From Adiantum capillus-veneris (lineage: Eukaryota; Streptophyta; Polypodiopsida; Polypodiales; Pteridaceae): DNA of 64,000 nt. Both the position numbers and the translations under genes were made by a program. The DNA lies in assembly GCA_014529385.2 (NCBI GenBank), contig CM043966.1, positions 91,990,587-92,054,586 of the forward strand, in the 5' to 3' direction. Position 1 is the stretch's first letter. Each line of letters starts with the position of its first letter. Below, piece by piece: positions 11,486 through 23,180 of this stretch. The notes beneath the pieces are model-generated. The model saw nothing but the letters and a program-made list of their open reading frames with translations. It searched no databases and had not been told where the DNA came from.

Positions 11486-12146
11486 ATGGCTCCCAAGAGA
11501 ACCAGGGGAAATCCTCTGACTGAAGAAGAGGATGTTAGTAACAAGCGCAACAAAGCAACTAATGATCATGAAGCAAGGCCTAGCCATAGGCCAACAGAGG
11601 AGAGTCTACGGGCACCTGCCCCACAGAACATGGACGAGCAGTCCCAGGTGGATTTCTATTATGATTCACTAATAGCTTTTAAAGTTCATTTTAAGTTAAA
11701 CATTGCACACGTAAGGTTAGGAAGGATAACACTGGTTGTAAATGGAAGGTAGCTTCCACGAAACCCACGAGCAATGATTGTAACTAGGAAAGAAATGATT
11801 GGGTTATGACTGATTGACCTAGGAAAGAAGTTGACCATCCTTAAGACAGCTTGTCTCAAGACACCTCTGATTCCTTGGAAATATTTTACTCCAGGTATTG
11901 AGTAATGATGGAGATACCATCATGGAGGAGTAGGTTACCTCGGCACGTATGGAGTCTTTACCCTGTGCTTGTTTATGTTTATGGATAGTACTTTTAAGTT
12001 TATCCTAGAGGAACCACCCGCTTGTATGGGCAACTGGTTTTGGCGTATGGGCGCCCGGACTTTGGGTGAAGACTTTTTCCACCCCGGTTTATATAAATAA
12101 GGAATGGGTGCCGTTTTTCACCCCTGTATAGGTGGCCTTGAGACAA
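11486..12146 (+). pseudogene. Unrecognised reading frame inside LTR 1
   Basis: An ATG at 11486 opens an 88-codon frame with a basic, hydrophilic start (MAPKRTRGNPLTEEED). After the TAG at 11750-11752 the same frame continues to about 12146 with only a few stops (TAG, TGA, TAA-TGA, TAA). Between stops it looks like protein, rich in Trp, Phe and Gly (for example ACMGNWFWRMGARTLGEDFF). Most stops are one C-to-T or G-to-A change from a sense codon, so a protein of about 220 residues was probably once encoded here. I do not recognise the family. The middle LTR has lost the first two thirds by deletion. A phase-compatible GT (12147) and AG (12818) could join it to the leader frame across the primer site, but that is speculative. 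Confidence 0.5.
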
Positions 12147-12758
12147 GTTAGTACTGGTCAGTGATACTTTAAAATGACAGTACCTTGTCTTAAGTTTAGA
12201 GATGTTTGTTTTGTGAAAGAATGTCTTGAATACAATTTTCAAAGGTTTTCTTAAGGAAATGCAGTTTTGAAAGTTAAAAGGAATCATTGTTTTAATTTTG
12301 AAAAGAATGTGGTAGTAATTAAACAACAATAGAATCATGTGTGAGTGCGGGGTGTTAAGTGGGGATTGACTAAGGTTGTCTATCATGGACGGGTGGACCT
12401 GATTAGTCAAGTAACTATCGATTCCCGCGCACTCAAACGTTTAGAAACTTCTTCACTTGGACGAGGAGTACACCAACCGATGTGCCCTCACATATGCTAG
12501 GGGGAAAAAAGCGTTGGCTAAAGAAACCTTAATCTAAAGGATGAAGATATAGGGCCGGAAATGTTTTTTATAGGGTCCCGTTTCCACTGCGAGACAGGAC
12601 TAGGTCTCTTCTAGGGCTATAAACCTAAACCATTGCCAATGGTAAGGGTGAATTCCTTGGAATTTTTATTGTTTAAGAACTCTGACTTTAGTAGGCCTAG
12701 AGACCTGTCAATGGTACCATCCCGCTTTTGGTGTCAGCGGGATTGGGGACCTTACAAG

Positions 12759-12770
12759 TGGTATCAGAGC
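12759..12770 (+). promoter_or_regulatory. Primer binding site (initiator Met tRNA), copy 1
   Basis: TGGTATCAGAGC, 2 bp after the LTR end ACCTTACA. Confidence 0.95.
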
Positions 12771-12844
12771 ATGGTTTAATAAGGTCCTGACCTTAGGAGG
12801 GTAAAATTTGGGAAATAGGCACAAGTTGTATTGCATTTTTAATT

Positions 12845-13353
12845 ATGGTATATTGTGAAATGAGAGTTTCCCTATCAATACAGGAAAATATCCGCCAAGC
12901 TTACCAAAAGTTTGTGAATTCAACATCATGTTCGAGGCTGCTTGTAGCTCCAACAACTTTGTAATTCGCAAGAGCATCATGCAATTGTTAGATTTAATGT
13001 TTTCCCCTCCTCCTACGTGGGAAATCAGCTAGTCACAGTTTGGCGGAATTTTCCTGATTGATGCGGGACAGTTAGAAGGGTTGACACTCAATCTAAAAAG
13101 ACTCAAGTGAGCAGAAACACTTCGGACCATCGAAGTTAACTTCTTTAGTGGGAGTGAAGATCCAGATTAGACCATTGTTGTAGATGTGGTAGAAGTGTCA
13201 TAGAATCAGTGGGTCTATGATCAAGTAGCCACAGTATTATACCTAGGTAGGATCAAGCTGATGAGGGTAGGCCCAAAGTTTAGGGGACCAAAAGACGTCA
13301 TCTTTTTTGATCCCCTGTCAGACCCAACAGTTGTAAAGAGGATGTTCATTTAG
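12845..13353 (+). pseudogene. Leader reading frame of the chromovirus, copy 1 (decayed)
   Basis: Homologous to the intact 169-codon leader frame at 29246-29755 and in the same place between primer site and gag. Here it has a frameshift near 12919 and several stops: TAG near 13030 and TGA near 13108, both from TGG, and TAG near 13201 from CAG. The function is unknown. Confidence 0.65.
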
Positions 13354-13402
13354 GGAATCACACATTGTATATAGGATGAGTCCATCTTGTATATAGTATG
13401 AG

Positions 13403-14039
13403 TGTAATGGAATTGATATTTTGATGATATATTTGTGAAATATTTGATATTCGAATGAAGCATTGCAATGTTGATTTGAATTGTGGAATATGATCACTTG
13501 TTGGGTGTTGTGTGAGCAGATCAGTGATTGGCACGTGCTGGACAATAAGCTGGCGATAGCAGCTATTCGGAATAAAACTGCCACCATTGGATTTTTCTGT
13601 GGCAAGACTTAGTATTTATGGTTTAGTTATAAGTTGAGATGTAGACAGCTATTATTGAGCTCTTTATGAGCCATGACTATTTTATGCCCAAGTGTGAATT
13701 GGATGTAACTCAATTTTGAGCATGAACTTCTCTATAAATTAAATACGTGCAAGAGGGACATGCTCTCTCTTGCACGGGGGGAGATTGCACCCATCGTCGT
13801 CTTATTCTTCTCTCCTCTCCTCCCTTCTCGATCACCGTGCTGGCGTAGCACTCCGCTCTAGGAGGTGCGCCTGCATGTGCTCTTCTACTCTCTCTCGCTC
13901 TATGTCTCTCTCTCTCTATTCGCGTACGTCGTTGATTATGTGCGTGTAGGACGATTCAGGTATACCGATTTATTGTTTTGTGGTATGTATTGTGTTATCA
14001 TCAGTATTTTCCAGAGCCATCGCGCATCCGTATGTAGTA
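13403..14039 (+). repeat. 5' LTR of nested chromovirus
   Basis: 637 bp, TGTAATGG...TATGTAGTA; the final A replaces an expected CA that is intact in the 3' LTR. Contains a TATA box (TATAAA at 13733-13738). Confidence 0.9.
13733..13738 (+). promoter_or_regulatory. TATA box, nested chromovirus LTR
   Basis: CTCTATAAATTAAATACG, conserved in the 3' LTR at 21176-21181. Confidence 0.55.
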
Positions 14040-14040
14040 G

Positions 14041-14052
14041 TGGTATCAGAGC
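14041..14052 (+). promoter_or_regulatory. Primer binding site (initiator Met tRNA), nested chromovirus
   Basis: TGGTATCAGAGC, 1 bp after the LTR. Confidence 0.95.
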
Positions 14053-15078
14053 CAAGGCCACGATCTTGGTAACATGCAGTCATCGAAGACTTGAATTCAG
14101 TATCCAAGTGAGGTGCACAATTTGCTTTATGGAAATGTAGATCCTTGCAGTCAAGTACCACAGATAAGTGCAATTATACAACTCTAATTAGCTTCATGTG
14201 ATTTTATCTTGATTGACATGTTTTTGGAAAAATCTTTGAAATTTTTGGGGAGTACAAGGGAGCCCGATATGATCATGGCAAAATAGGAAATAGGATTTTC
14301 TTGTATGTAGCACTAAAAGAAGCAGAAGAAGAAGTGAAATTTTTAATATCGTATATAATCCATGTTGAGAGAGATCACAGAACTATCCGCCGAGTGTTAA
14401 TCTCAAGATCAATCATACACAAGGGGATGTTGGGATACATGTAGAAGATTACTACCATCAAAGTAGTGATTACTGTGTCAACAAGGTAGTGATAACAGTC
14501 CACAATCAAAATTAGTAGAGCACCATGGAAAACACCCTCAAGATTATTGATCTGACTCTTAATTATGTAAAGAAACTCCAAATAGTAGAGCCAGCGAACC
14601 TAAGCCTGAGCAAAATCAGTGCATCAACCTTGCACGAGAGTAGGCCTGATGGATGGCAGTAGCGCCATCAGAAGTAGGTGAAGGTGCAGGAAAAGCCTGT
14701 TATTTTGTGTGTTAATTGTCACCTCCTCTCCCTCTCTATCTTTGTGTGGCACCAGACTTACCATGTCGACCCAGGACACCACCTCACCCCCTTCTACCTG
14801 CACTGCAAGGCTCGCAGCAAACCTGCACAAATCCCACGCGATCTGACGATCAGCTGGCACTCCAACTTTGTCGGCTTTCCCTCTGCAGCTCCGCTCATCG
14901 TCCTACAACGCCTGCCTCCTATTTGCTTCATGAACCGCTTCTTTTAATATAGCTTAACTACTTTCCAACACTCCCAGTCCAGTTCGCCCTCACCCTCACC
15001 TTTATCTGTGGTGGCCCTGATTACCCACCTTCATCTGTGGCGGCAGTGACTACACAACAAACAGACGCCGCTGAACCA

Positions 15079-15109
<31 letters not shown>

Positions 15110-15930
15110 ATATCGACCACACCTTCATTGTCTCTTTCTCTTGCCCTCTCGTATTCCACAACCCCGCCCCACGTCTCATCGACTGTAAGACTCCTCCTTT
15201 TGGATTGCCATGCAGCGGTTCTGGAAAAAAATAAAACAAAAAAGAGAGGAACACTTCTAGTAACCGACTCGATTGATCCTCTCTCTCCCTTTGCTCTTGG
15301 TCGAGACCCATGGATGATGATGGCTCAGCATATATTCCTATTTTTTGTGTGGAGTATACTTTACTTTTACTCCCGCCTACCTTCAAAACAAAAAGAGGGA
15401 TTACCACAAGGAAGCTTGGTAAGCTAACTCGCAGAGAGCTTTTTCACCATCTCTAAGCAAGCATACACACCCATACACATCGTCATCATCTTTGACATGT
15501 CGATGGTACGGACCGCATCTCCTTACCCAAGCAGAAACACTCAGGACATGTCGATCTCTTTTGCAACATAAGCCGCAACGATAGCCATCACTGTTCTTCG
15601 CCTAGATCGAGCTTGTCGAACCTATCAAACAGGGTGGTAATTCTCGTCGCTCTTCTCCAATCATATGCCTCCTTTGCTATGTCGCATTCACAACCAGCGA
15701 CACGTTGATTGCACACCGCTACATCATCAGCAACCCACTCGTCTGCATCGCTTCTACGACAAAAACCTCACAACCACTCTGCACCATCGTGAGCTTTGCA
15801 CTACCTGGCGTTGGGCTCATGAACTCTTTTACTCTATTCAACAGCATGGAAGAATTTATTCACCGCAAACCTTCTACCCCAGATAGGGATTTGCAGCAAA
15901 TCAACATAATTACCAACTTTCCCAATCATC
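14053..15930 (+). other. Long leader of nested chromovirus
   Basis: About 1.9 kb without a recognisable gene. It contains a CT microsatellite at 15080-15102 and C-rich pyrimidine sequence. Short frames on both strands show no family motif. Confidence 0.55.
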
Positions 15931-17557
15931 ATGGAGACAAACGGCGCCAGTGCCCCCTCCGACTGGACCACTGATTCACCTCTACCGGCACCGACCTTGG
16001 AGCAACAAGTATTCTTACTGCAACAGGAATTAGAAATTGCGAATCAACTTCCTCGCCGCAAATGATAAAAAATGAGCACGCGAAGACGACAACGAAGATG
16101 AACGTATAATCAAAATTTTGAAGGCTACGTTCGAATCTCAACAATCCAGCAAAGAGGCAAAGATAAGTAAAAAATCTTTCACGTTTTTCAAGTTTGATGG
16201 TCGCAAAATTGGTAAAATGGTGCTGTCTTGGTTAAATCAATTCGACGATTATTTTGCTGGCGAATCTTTCACTGAAAAAGATAAAATTAAATGTGCTACT
16301 AGTCACCTTTTTGGTCAAGCTTCACTTTGGTGGAGCGTGCTTCGCAAAACGGCAGAACGACCATCAACTTGGGACAGTTTTCAATAGTGGGTCAAAGATT
16401 CATTCCTTACCCCTCAGTTTGGTCTTGACGCTTGTTGTGCTTGGGCCAAATTCTCTTGGATGCAAGAAGACACCATTTCTCGTTACACTAACCGCTTCTA
16501 GGAACCTCTTCTACTCCTCCGTATGGTAGAAGAAGTGCCTGCAGAGTCTCTCCAATGCAAATATGAAGACAGTCTTCCCAATGGTATAGAGTCAAAACTC
16601 AATTCCCTTAAACCGGCGTCTCTTTATGAAGCTATATCCTTGGCCTACGATGCTGAGAAAGAAATCAACTCGATCGTCCATGAAGTGCGCAACATCCTCA
16701 ACCCCAACCGTCCCAATTTTCAACCTCGCAATCAGTGGAGTAACAACAACCACAACCGCAATCGCAACGATAATAATTTCAACACATATACTTCAAACCC
16801 TCGCACAAATAATTACATAAAAAACTGCCCACCCCCTTTTCCTCGTCGTCACCAAAACAATCATTGCCCACAACACAATCCCCCCACTCCACCCACACAC
16901 ATTGCACCTCAAATTTCAGATACACATTATCACCCCAACCCCCCCGCATGCTGCAATGGTTTTTGGTGCTTCAAATGCCTCCAATATGGCCATGTTGAAG
17001 CCAACTGCACCAACAACCGTCCACCCAGTCCTCGCCAACCCATAGCTTGCCTACACAACATCGAAGATGAATCAGAACCCCTAGATGACGCCATGGCTGA
17101 TTGGACAACCGCAACCCCACCTCACGTACCAGGTAGGCCAATTTCAATTCATGCTTTGCTCGGTCAGAAAGGCAAAATTCAAAATTCAAGTGTGTCTATT
17201 TTACACGATGATGGTAGTTCACACGATTTTATTTCTGAAAAATTGGTACGAAAATTGAATTTAACTGCCACACCGTCTGCATACAAAGTTAAATGTGCCT
17301 TTCAAGGTACTAGGTACAATGGCACACGTGAAATTAAATCTCTCACAATTACCATTAGTGATTACACAGAACATCGTGATTTTTTAATTGCACCATTGCA
17401 ATCCACCGATATCATTTTGGGCATGCCTTTTCGACACCAACATAATCCACACATTGACTATCGCACACATGCAATGAATTTCACTTTCAATGGCAAATCT
17501 ATTTCACTTTCTGCTAATGCATCACTTGCTATGTTTCCCTTGATATCACACACATAA
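15931..17557 (+). pseudogene. Nested chromovirus gag and protease, broken
   Basis: ATG at 15931 (METNGASAPSDW). A frameshift before about 16118 moves into the main gag frame (ASLWWSVLRKTAERPSTWDS is the retrotransposon gag domain). In-frame TAG stops lie at 16385 and 16500. An Asn/His-rich linker is followed by the zinc knuckle CFKCLQYGHVEANC near 16967-17008. The protease follows in the same frame: HDDGSSHDFIS in place of D(T/S)G, then IILGMPF. The frame ends at a TAA (17555-17557), beyond which pol continues in the same frame. Confidence 0.88.
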
Positions 17558-18980
17558 GCAAAATGTGCACTACGAAAGGATGACAAAGCATACATGATAT
17601 TTGTTAGTGAAGTGGAGCACACACAATCATCTCTCTCTCACACACATAATGATTTCCTCTCACAGTATAATGATTGCTTTGTGGATGATTACCCCCCTCA
17701 CCTCCCACCCTCTTGTGGTGAATTAGATCATAAAATTGAAATTTTTCCAGGCTCACAACCTCCACACAGAGCACCGTATAGACATAGTCCCTTGCACCAA
17801 CAAGAAATCCAAAAACAAATCACCGAACTCCTAGATAAGGGCCTCATCCGTCCTAGTGCATCTCCTTTGGGTGCCCCAGTTCTCCTAGTCCAAAAGAAAA
17901 ACAAAACTTTTCCCATGTGCATAGACTACCGTGCATTAAACAAGGTTACTGTCAAAAACCGCTATCCCATCCCATGTATAGACGATCTCCTAGATCGCTT
18001 ACGAGGAGCGAAACTGTTTAGCAAAATTGACTTGAAATCAAGATACCATCAGATCCGTATGCACCCTAATGATATTTTTAAAACTGCATTTCATACCCAG
18101 TCTGGTCATTATGAGTTTATTGTCTTACCGTTTGGTCTCACAAATGCACCTGCCACATTTGCTAGGATGATGAACAAAATATTTCTTGATTATCAAGACT
18201 TTGTTATTGTATTCTTTGATGACATTTTGATTTTTAGTCGTGATGAGCACGAACACAAAAATCACCTGCATATTGTTTTTGAGTTACTGCGTGACCACCA
18301 GTTTTTTGCAAATCCCGACAAAAGTACATTTTTTCAAACACACATTGACTATTTAGGCCATACAGTCTCAGAAAAAGGAATATCTGTTGACCCTCAAAAG
18401 ATTGACACTATTAAAACATGGCCTATCCCCAAATCCGTGCATGACATAAAATCCTTTTTAGGTTTAGCAGGCTTTTATTGAATATTTGTCAAAAACTTCT
18501 CACACATTGCGTCACCGATGACCACTTTACTTCGTCAAAAAGTACCATTCAATTGGGGTCCCACACAACAAAAATCATTTGACACTCTCAAATATCCCCT
18601 TATGCATGCCCCCATCCTGCAGTTACCCGACTTGACACAACCCTTCTTTGTAGTTGTTACAGATGCTAGTGGCTCAGGCATAGGCACAGTCTTAATGCAA
18701 AATGATCACTCACTTGCCTACGAAAGTCAAAAACTCAAACCATCTGAAACCAAATACAGCACATACGATAAAGAATTGCTACCCATGGTCCACGCTCTAG
18801 ACATGTGGAAACACTATCTTATGGGCTCCGACGTTCTAATCAAGACTGACCAACAGGCCATTAAACATCTTCTGACTCAATCCACTATTTCTGACCGTCA
18901 TATCCAATGGACCGGTTTCATTCAAAATTTCTATCCAACCAGGAAAAGCGAATGTAGTAGCAGACGCATTAAGTAGAAAA
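17558..18980 (+). pseudogene. Nested chromovirus reverse transcriptase and RNase H, broken
   Basis: Same frame as gag. Reverse transcriptase motifs: [46 protein letters not shown] and the catalytic [14 protein letters not shown] at 18479-18481 (AGFY* then IFVKNFSH) interrupts the connection. RNase H follows with TDASGSGIG, TYDKELLPMVHAL and KTDQQAIKHL. A frameshift near 18940 separates the final VVADALSRK motif. Confidence 0.9.
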
Positions 18981-20470
18981 CCTGAAGTGAATGTACCCTC
19001 TGTTACTCGTTCATGTGTCTTTGATAAAATCAAGCATGTTCATTTGAATCACATTCCTGTGAGTGATGTGCAATCTTTTCATTCTATGCCTAACACATAT
19101 GCTCACGATCCACATTTTTCACGTGCTTGGTTTGAAATAAATCACAATAATGGTCTTCCCTATGAACACTACACATTGGCAAATGGTTATCTTTATTTTC
19201 AGCAAAAGCTATGCATCACAACACCCTTCAAGGAACTAGCAATGACTGAAATGCATGCACCACCATATATGGGTCACCGAGGAATTCAATCCACACTCAC
19301 TACATGTCAAGATCATTTTTTTTTGGCCTGGGATGAAGCAGGATATCACAAAATTTGTTTCAGAATGTTTGATATGTCAAAGAGTTAAACGTCATCATGG
19401 TAAGTCTTATGGTCTTTTAATGCCTCTCCCCATCCCTGCTAGCCCTTGGGAACAAATCTCCATGGATTTTATCACAGGACTTCCCACCACATCCTCACAC
19501 AATGATATGATATGGACCATAGTTAACCATTTTAGCAGAGAAGCATACTTTGTACCCTGCAAAAAGACATTGTCTTGCACCACAGGCTACAAACCTTTTT
19601 CTCAAAACCATCTTTCCCTACCATGGCTTCCCCAAAAGTCATTCTCTCTGACCATGATGGACATTTTTGCAATCATTTCTGGGTCGCCCTAGCCAAAAAC
19701 TTAGGATCTAAAATGGATTTCACATCTGCATTTCACCCTGAAAGTAATGGTCAAACAGAAGCCACAAACAGTACTATTATGGATCTTCTTCCATCTTATA
19801 CCACTGAAAATACTGCAAACTGGGACCAACACCTCCCTGTGCTTCAATTTGCTTACAATAACACACCCCACTCATCCACAAACCGTGCACCTTTTGTCTA
19901 TGGGAAAAAACTCCCTGTCCCTGTCTCCACTATTAGCATTGATGTCCCTGCCAGCTGACACTTTATCAAGAGATCACACACACATTTTACAAGAAGCCAT
20001 AGCTTGCATTAAACGAGCACAATAACGATACACTACACAAGCCAATAAGAAATGAAGACCTGCACCTTTTAAAGAAACGACCTTGTTTGGCTTAGAATAG
20101 AAAAACGACGCTTAAAAAGTGTAGAAAAACATCCTAAAGTGAAATTGGCCCCTAGATTTTATGGCCCATTCAAAATTCTTCATAAAATAAATGACAATGC
20201 GTTCTGCTTGGGCATTCCCTCACATTGGAAAATACACAACTCATTCCATGTCAGTTTGTTGAGACCACACAAGGGACCTATTCCCGACACCCCTACCACA
20301 GCTGACCCCGCCCGCCTTCATTGAGGACGATGAAGAAATTCTGACTCCCAAAATAATTTTAGATCATGACATGACACTACCCGCAGAGGAAACCAGTACA
20401 GAAGATATTTGGTAAAATACAAACACCATTCTTTGGAAGAGTGTCAATGGATTTCTAAGCAATCGCTAAG
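18981..20470 (+). pseudogene. Nested chromovirus integrase and chromodomain-like tail, broken
   Basis: Integrase zinc finger in two frames (MHAPPYMGHRGI; CLICQRVKRHHGK), split by a frameshift at a T run near 19320. Core: ISMDFITGLPT, VILSDHDGHF, FHPESNGQTEA, with another frameshift near 19590. The GPY/F-type module RFYGPFKI...FHVSLLRPHKG lies at 20150-20290. A tail near 20390-20470 resembles a degraded chromodomain (RRYLVKYKHHSLEECQW), placing it among chromoviruses. Confidence 0.85.
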
Positions 20471-20514
20471 TTCGCACTACCGTCACTTGATACTTGCATA
20501 CCACACACCTAGAG

Positions 20515-20752
20515 ACACATATTCGCTGATTTAGGCAGTGCTTCTCTTCTAGTGTAGATTCGTCGATTTAGGCAACACGAATTTTGAAAGTGCAGATCCG
20601 CCGATTTAGGCAGCATTAGTGTAGATTCTCCGATCTAGGCAACACGAACAAAAAATGCAGATCCGCCGATTTAGGCAGCATTAGTGCAGATTCGCTGATT
20701 TAGGCAGCACGACCATTGGTGTAGATCCGCCGATCTAGGAAACACCAAATTA
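20515..20752 (+). repeat. Short tandem repeats before the 3' LTR of nested chromovirus
   Basis: At least seven copies of a motif close to GATCCGCCGATTTAGGCAGC at irregular spacing of about 30-60 bp, between the end of pol and the 3' LTR. Confidence 0.85.
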
Positions 20753-20840
20753 CTAGACCACTCTACCAGTGGCTAGCCACCACTGTCGCTAGTTTGGTTT
20801 TGGTAACAATTGAGGACAATTGTCTTTCAACCCCGGGGTA

Positions 20841-21480
20841 TGTAATGGAATTGATATTTTGATGATATATTTGTGAAATATTTGATATTCAAATGAAGCA
20901 TTGTAATGTTGATTTGAATTGTGGAATATGATCACTTGTTGGGTGTTGTGTGAGCAGATCAGTGATTGGCACGTGCTGGACAATAAGGCGATAGCAGTTA
21001 TTCGGCATAAAACTGCCACCATTGGATTTTCTGTGGCAAGCCTTAGTATTTATGGTTTAGTTATAAGTTGAGATGTAGACAGCTATTAATTGTTACATTG
21101 AACTCTTTATGAGCCATGACTATTTTATGCCCAAGTGTGAATTGGATGTAACTCAATTTTGACAATGAACTTCTCTATAAATTAAATACGTGCAAGAGGG
21201 ACATGCTCACTCTTGCATGGAGGGAGATTGCACCCAGTGTCATCTTATTCTTCTCTCCTCTCCTCCCTTATCGCTCACCATGCTGGCATAGCACTCCGCT
21301 CTAGGAGATGCGCATGCACGTGCTCTTCTACTCTCTCTCGCTCTATGTCTTTCTCTCTGTTCGTGTACGTCGTTGATTATGTGCGTGTGCGACGATTCAG
21401 GTATACCGATTTATCATTTTGTGGTATGTATTGTGTTATCATGAGTATTTTGCAGGCCCATCGCACATCCGTATGTAGCA
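20841..21480 (+). repeat. 3' LTR of nested chromovirus
   Basis: 640 bp, TGTAATGG...GTATGTAGCA, preceded by TTGAGGACAATTG, a word often found just before plant gypsy 3' LTRs. Matches the 5' LTR with scattered substitutions and small indels. Confidence 0.92.
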
Positions 21481-21726
21481 ATGAGTCCATCTTGTACATA
21501 GTATGAGTCAACGTTGTATCAACCTTTGTATATACCATGGTTTTATGACATGCTTGTGTAGTTTAAATTGAAATGGTGATGATGATTGTCAAATTTCTGT
21601 TTTCAGTGCTTTAAAAAGTATATAAATTAGAGAACTTACATGACAAAACAAAAATAGTGTAATCACTAAAGCATTTTCATTAATTACAAACTAAAGGAAA
21701 TGTAAAAAGTCTCTATACTCCCACCC

Positions 21727-23180
21727 AGGAAAAGAAACTACTGTTAAAACAAGTTCAACTCCCAACTTTCAAGGGAGAAGGAGCCAACTTAGAACGTGAT
21801 GCCGAAGCATGGCTCGATGTCATGGATGATTATTTCTCGGCAGCAGGAATGGCTTCAGAAAATCAGGCAATGCTAGGACTGTTTCGACTCACCGGAGATG
21901 CCAAACTCTGGTGGAAACAATACTGTAGAGATAATCCTTCCATTAGTCCCTCTTGGGAAAGAATGAAGCAAGTAGTGAAAGAAAGATATCTTCCTCCAGC
22001 TCACCAAGCTATCAAGATGAATGATTTCTTCGCCCTCAAACAATTAGGGCTTACTTTAGAAGAGTATTACACCAAATATGTGTCTTTATGATGTTACGCA
22101 CCACCAATGACTATGGAACAACAGATTGCTCGTTTCTGTCAAGATCTAAACAAAACCTTAAGTAACCGCGTGGAATCTATGAGACCCTCCTCTATTCAAG
22201 ATGCTCTTCAAAGAGCTAAACCACTTGCCGCTGAAGGAAACCCCCCTGCCAGGAGCTATTGCAACTACAATAACTTTAGAGAAAGAGCAAGGGGGAATTA
22301 TAATCAAGGAGGTCAACGGAGGGCAGTGTCAGCTGCAGCCACTATAGAGAAAACCTTCCCAAACATCAGATGCTATGGATGCAATAGAATGGGACACTAT
22401 AGGAGTCAATGTCCTAAGGGGAAAAATCCTCAAATTTCTACCGGAACTAATCCTTAGACTCAGATAGGACAAGGAAATAATCAAAGAGGTAGAGGCAATA
22501 GAGGACGAGGTAGAGGAAGAGGTAGAGGAGCCAGAGCTTATGCTTCAGCAGGAGAGCCTACCTTGCTATATGAGGAAGATGAAAGAGCTACTCTTTTTTC
22601 CGCCATTGATAACCTTGGAGCTCGGCAACAGTATGCTGTCATCCAAACGACTGCAAACAGAGAAGGTGAAAAATTTGAACTACTTATAGATTGTGGCAGC
22701 ACACACTCTTTTCTCTCCCCTAAATGTTTAAGGAAACTTAAATTGAACCAATATCCTATCAAGAAATTAGTATTAGAACTAGCAAATGGGAAAGAGGTTC
22801 TATCTCAATTTATAGCTGGGAAAGTTGAGTTCGAACTAGGGGGAACCTTGACTTCATCCTACTTTTGAAATCTTCCAGTAGGAATCTATGATGGTATCCT
22901 AGGAATGGATTGGTTAATAAAAAATCAAGCTCAAATTCATTGTGCTCAAGGGAACTTAACCTTCAAAAATCACTTAGGTGAAGAAACATAAGTACAAGGA
23001 TTATATGGGAAACCTAAGGCTCATTTAGTCAAAGCTAGTTGACTTCTGAAGGGGTTACGTAAAAGGCAATATATCTTTGTAGTAAAACTTAATAAGGCAG
23101 ATGATTCAAGGGACAACGCAACTCCAGAATGGCTTAAAGAATTTTTGTATATATTTCCGGAAGATCTTTTGAATTTACCT
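21727..23180 (+). pseudogene. Chromovirus copy 1 gag and protease, broken
   Basis: Gag begins without an obvious in-frame ATG (QEKKLLLKQVQLPTFKGEG); the gag domain is marked by AKLWWKQYCRDNP. Zinc knuckle CYGCNRMGHYRSQC, an RG-rich stretch (RGRGNRGRGRGRGRG), then protease LLIDCGSTHSFLS and ILGMDWL. In-frame stops lie at 22089, 22455 and 22866, with more near 22989 and 23040. Comparison with copy 2 (51526-52658) shows most stops are C-to-T changes (CAG to TAG, CGA to TGA). The lack of a clear start codon is the same in both copies, so gag may be expressed by splicing or as part of a larger product. Confidence 0.88.

Larger units (their letters stand above)
9129..12756 (+). repeat. Chromovirus LTR 1 (first LTR of array)
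   Basis: About 3.63 kb. It begins (C)GTAAGGTTTCC at the CACTA breakpoint and ends GGGGACCTTACA; intact termini would be TGTAAGGT...ACCTTACA, as in the middle LTR. It contains a TATA box, a 152-bp tandem repeat block and a decayed reading frame (11486-12146). Compared with the middle LTR it keeps about 650 bp (11293-11943) that the other lacks, and has fewer 152-bp units. Confidence 0.85.
13403..21480 (+). mobile_element. Nested chromovirus element in copy 1 leader
   Basis: LTRs 13403-14039 and 20841-21480. The 5-bp target duplication ATGAG lies at 13398-13402 and 21481-21485, and the interrupted host text resumes cleanly after it. Order: LTR, initiator-Met primer site, long leader, gag, protease, reverse transcriptase, RNase H, integrase, chromodomain-like tail, minisatellite, LTR. 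Multiple stops and at least five frameshifts show that it is dead. It inserted after the large chromovirus was already in place. Confidence 0.93.

Noticed and set aside
12000-12410. Antisense open frame in LTR 1 (136 codons) with a counterpart in the middle LTR (28401-28823)
   Set aside because: It lies opposite the decayed sense frame and LTR end, starts differ between copies, and the product is low-complexity. Persistence in two similar LTRs is expected without selection.
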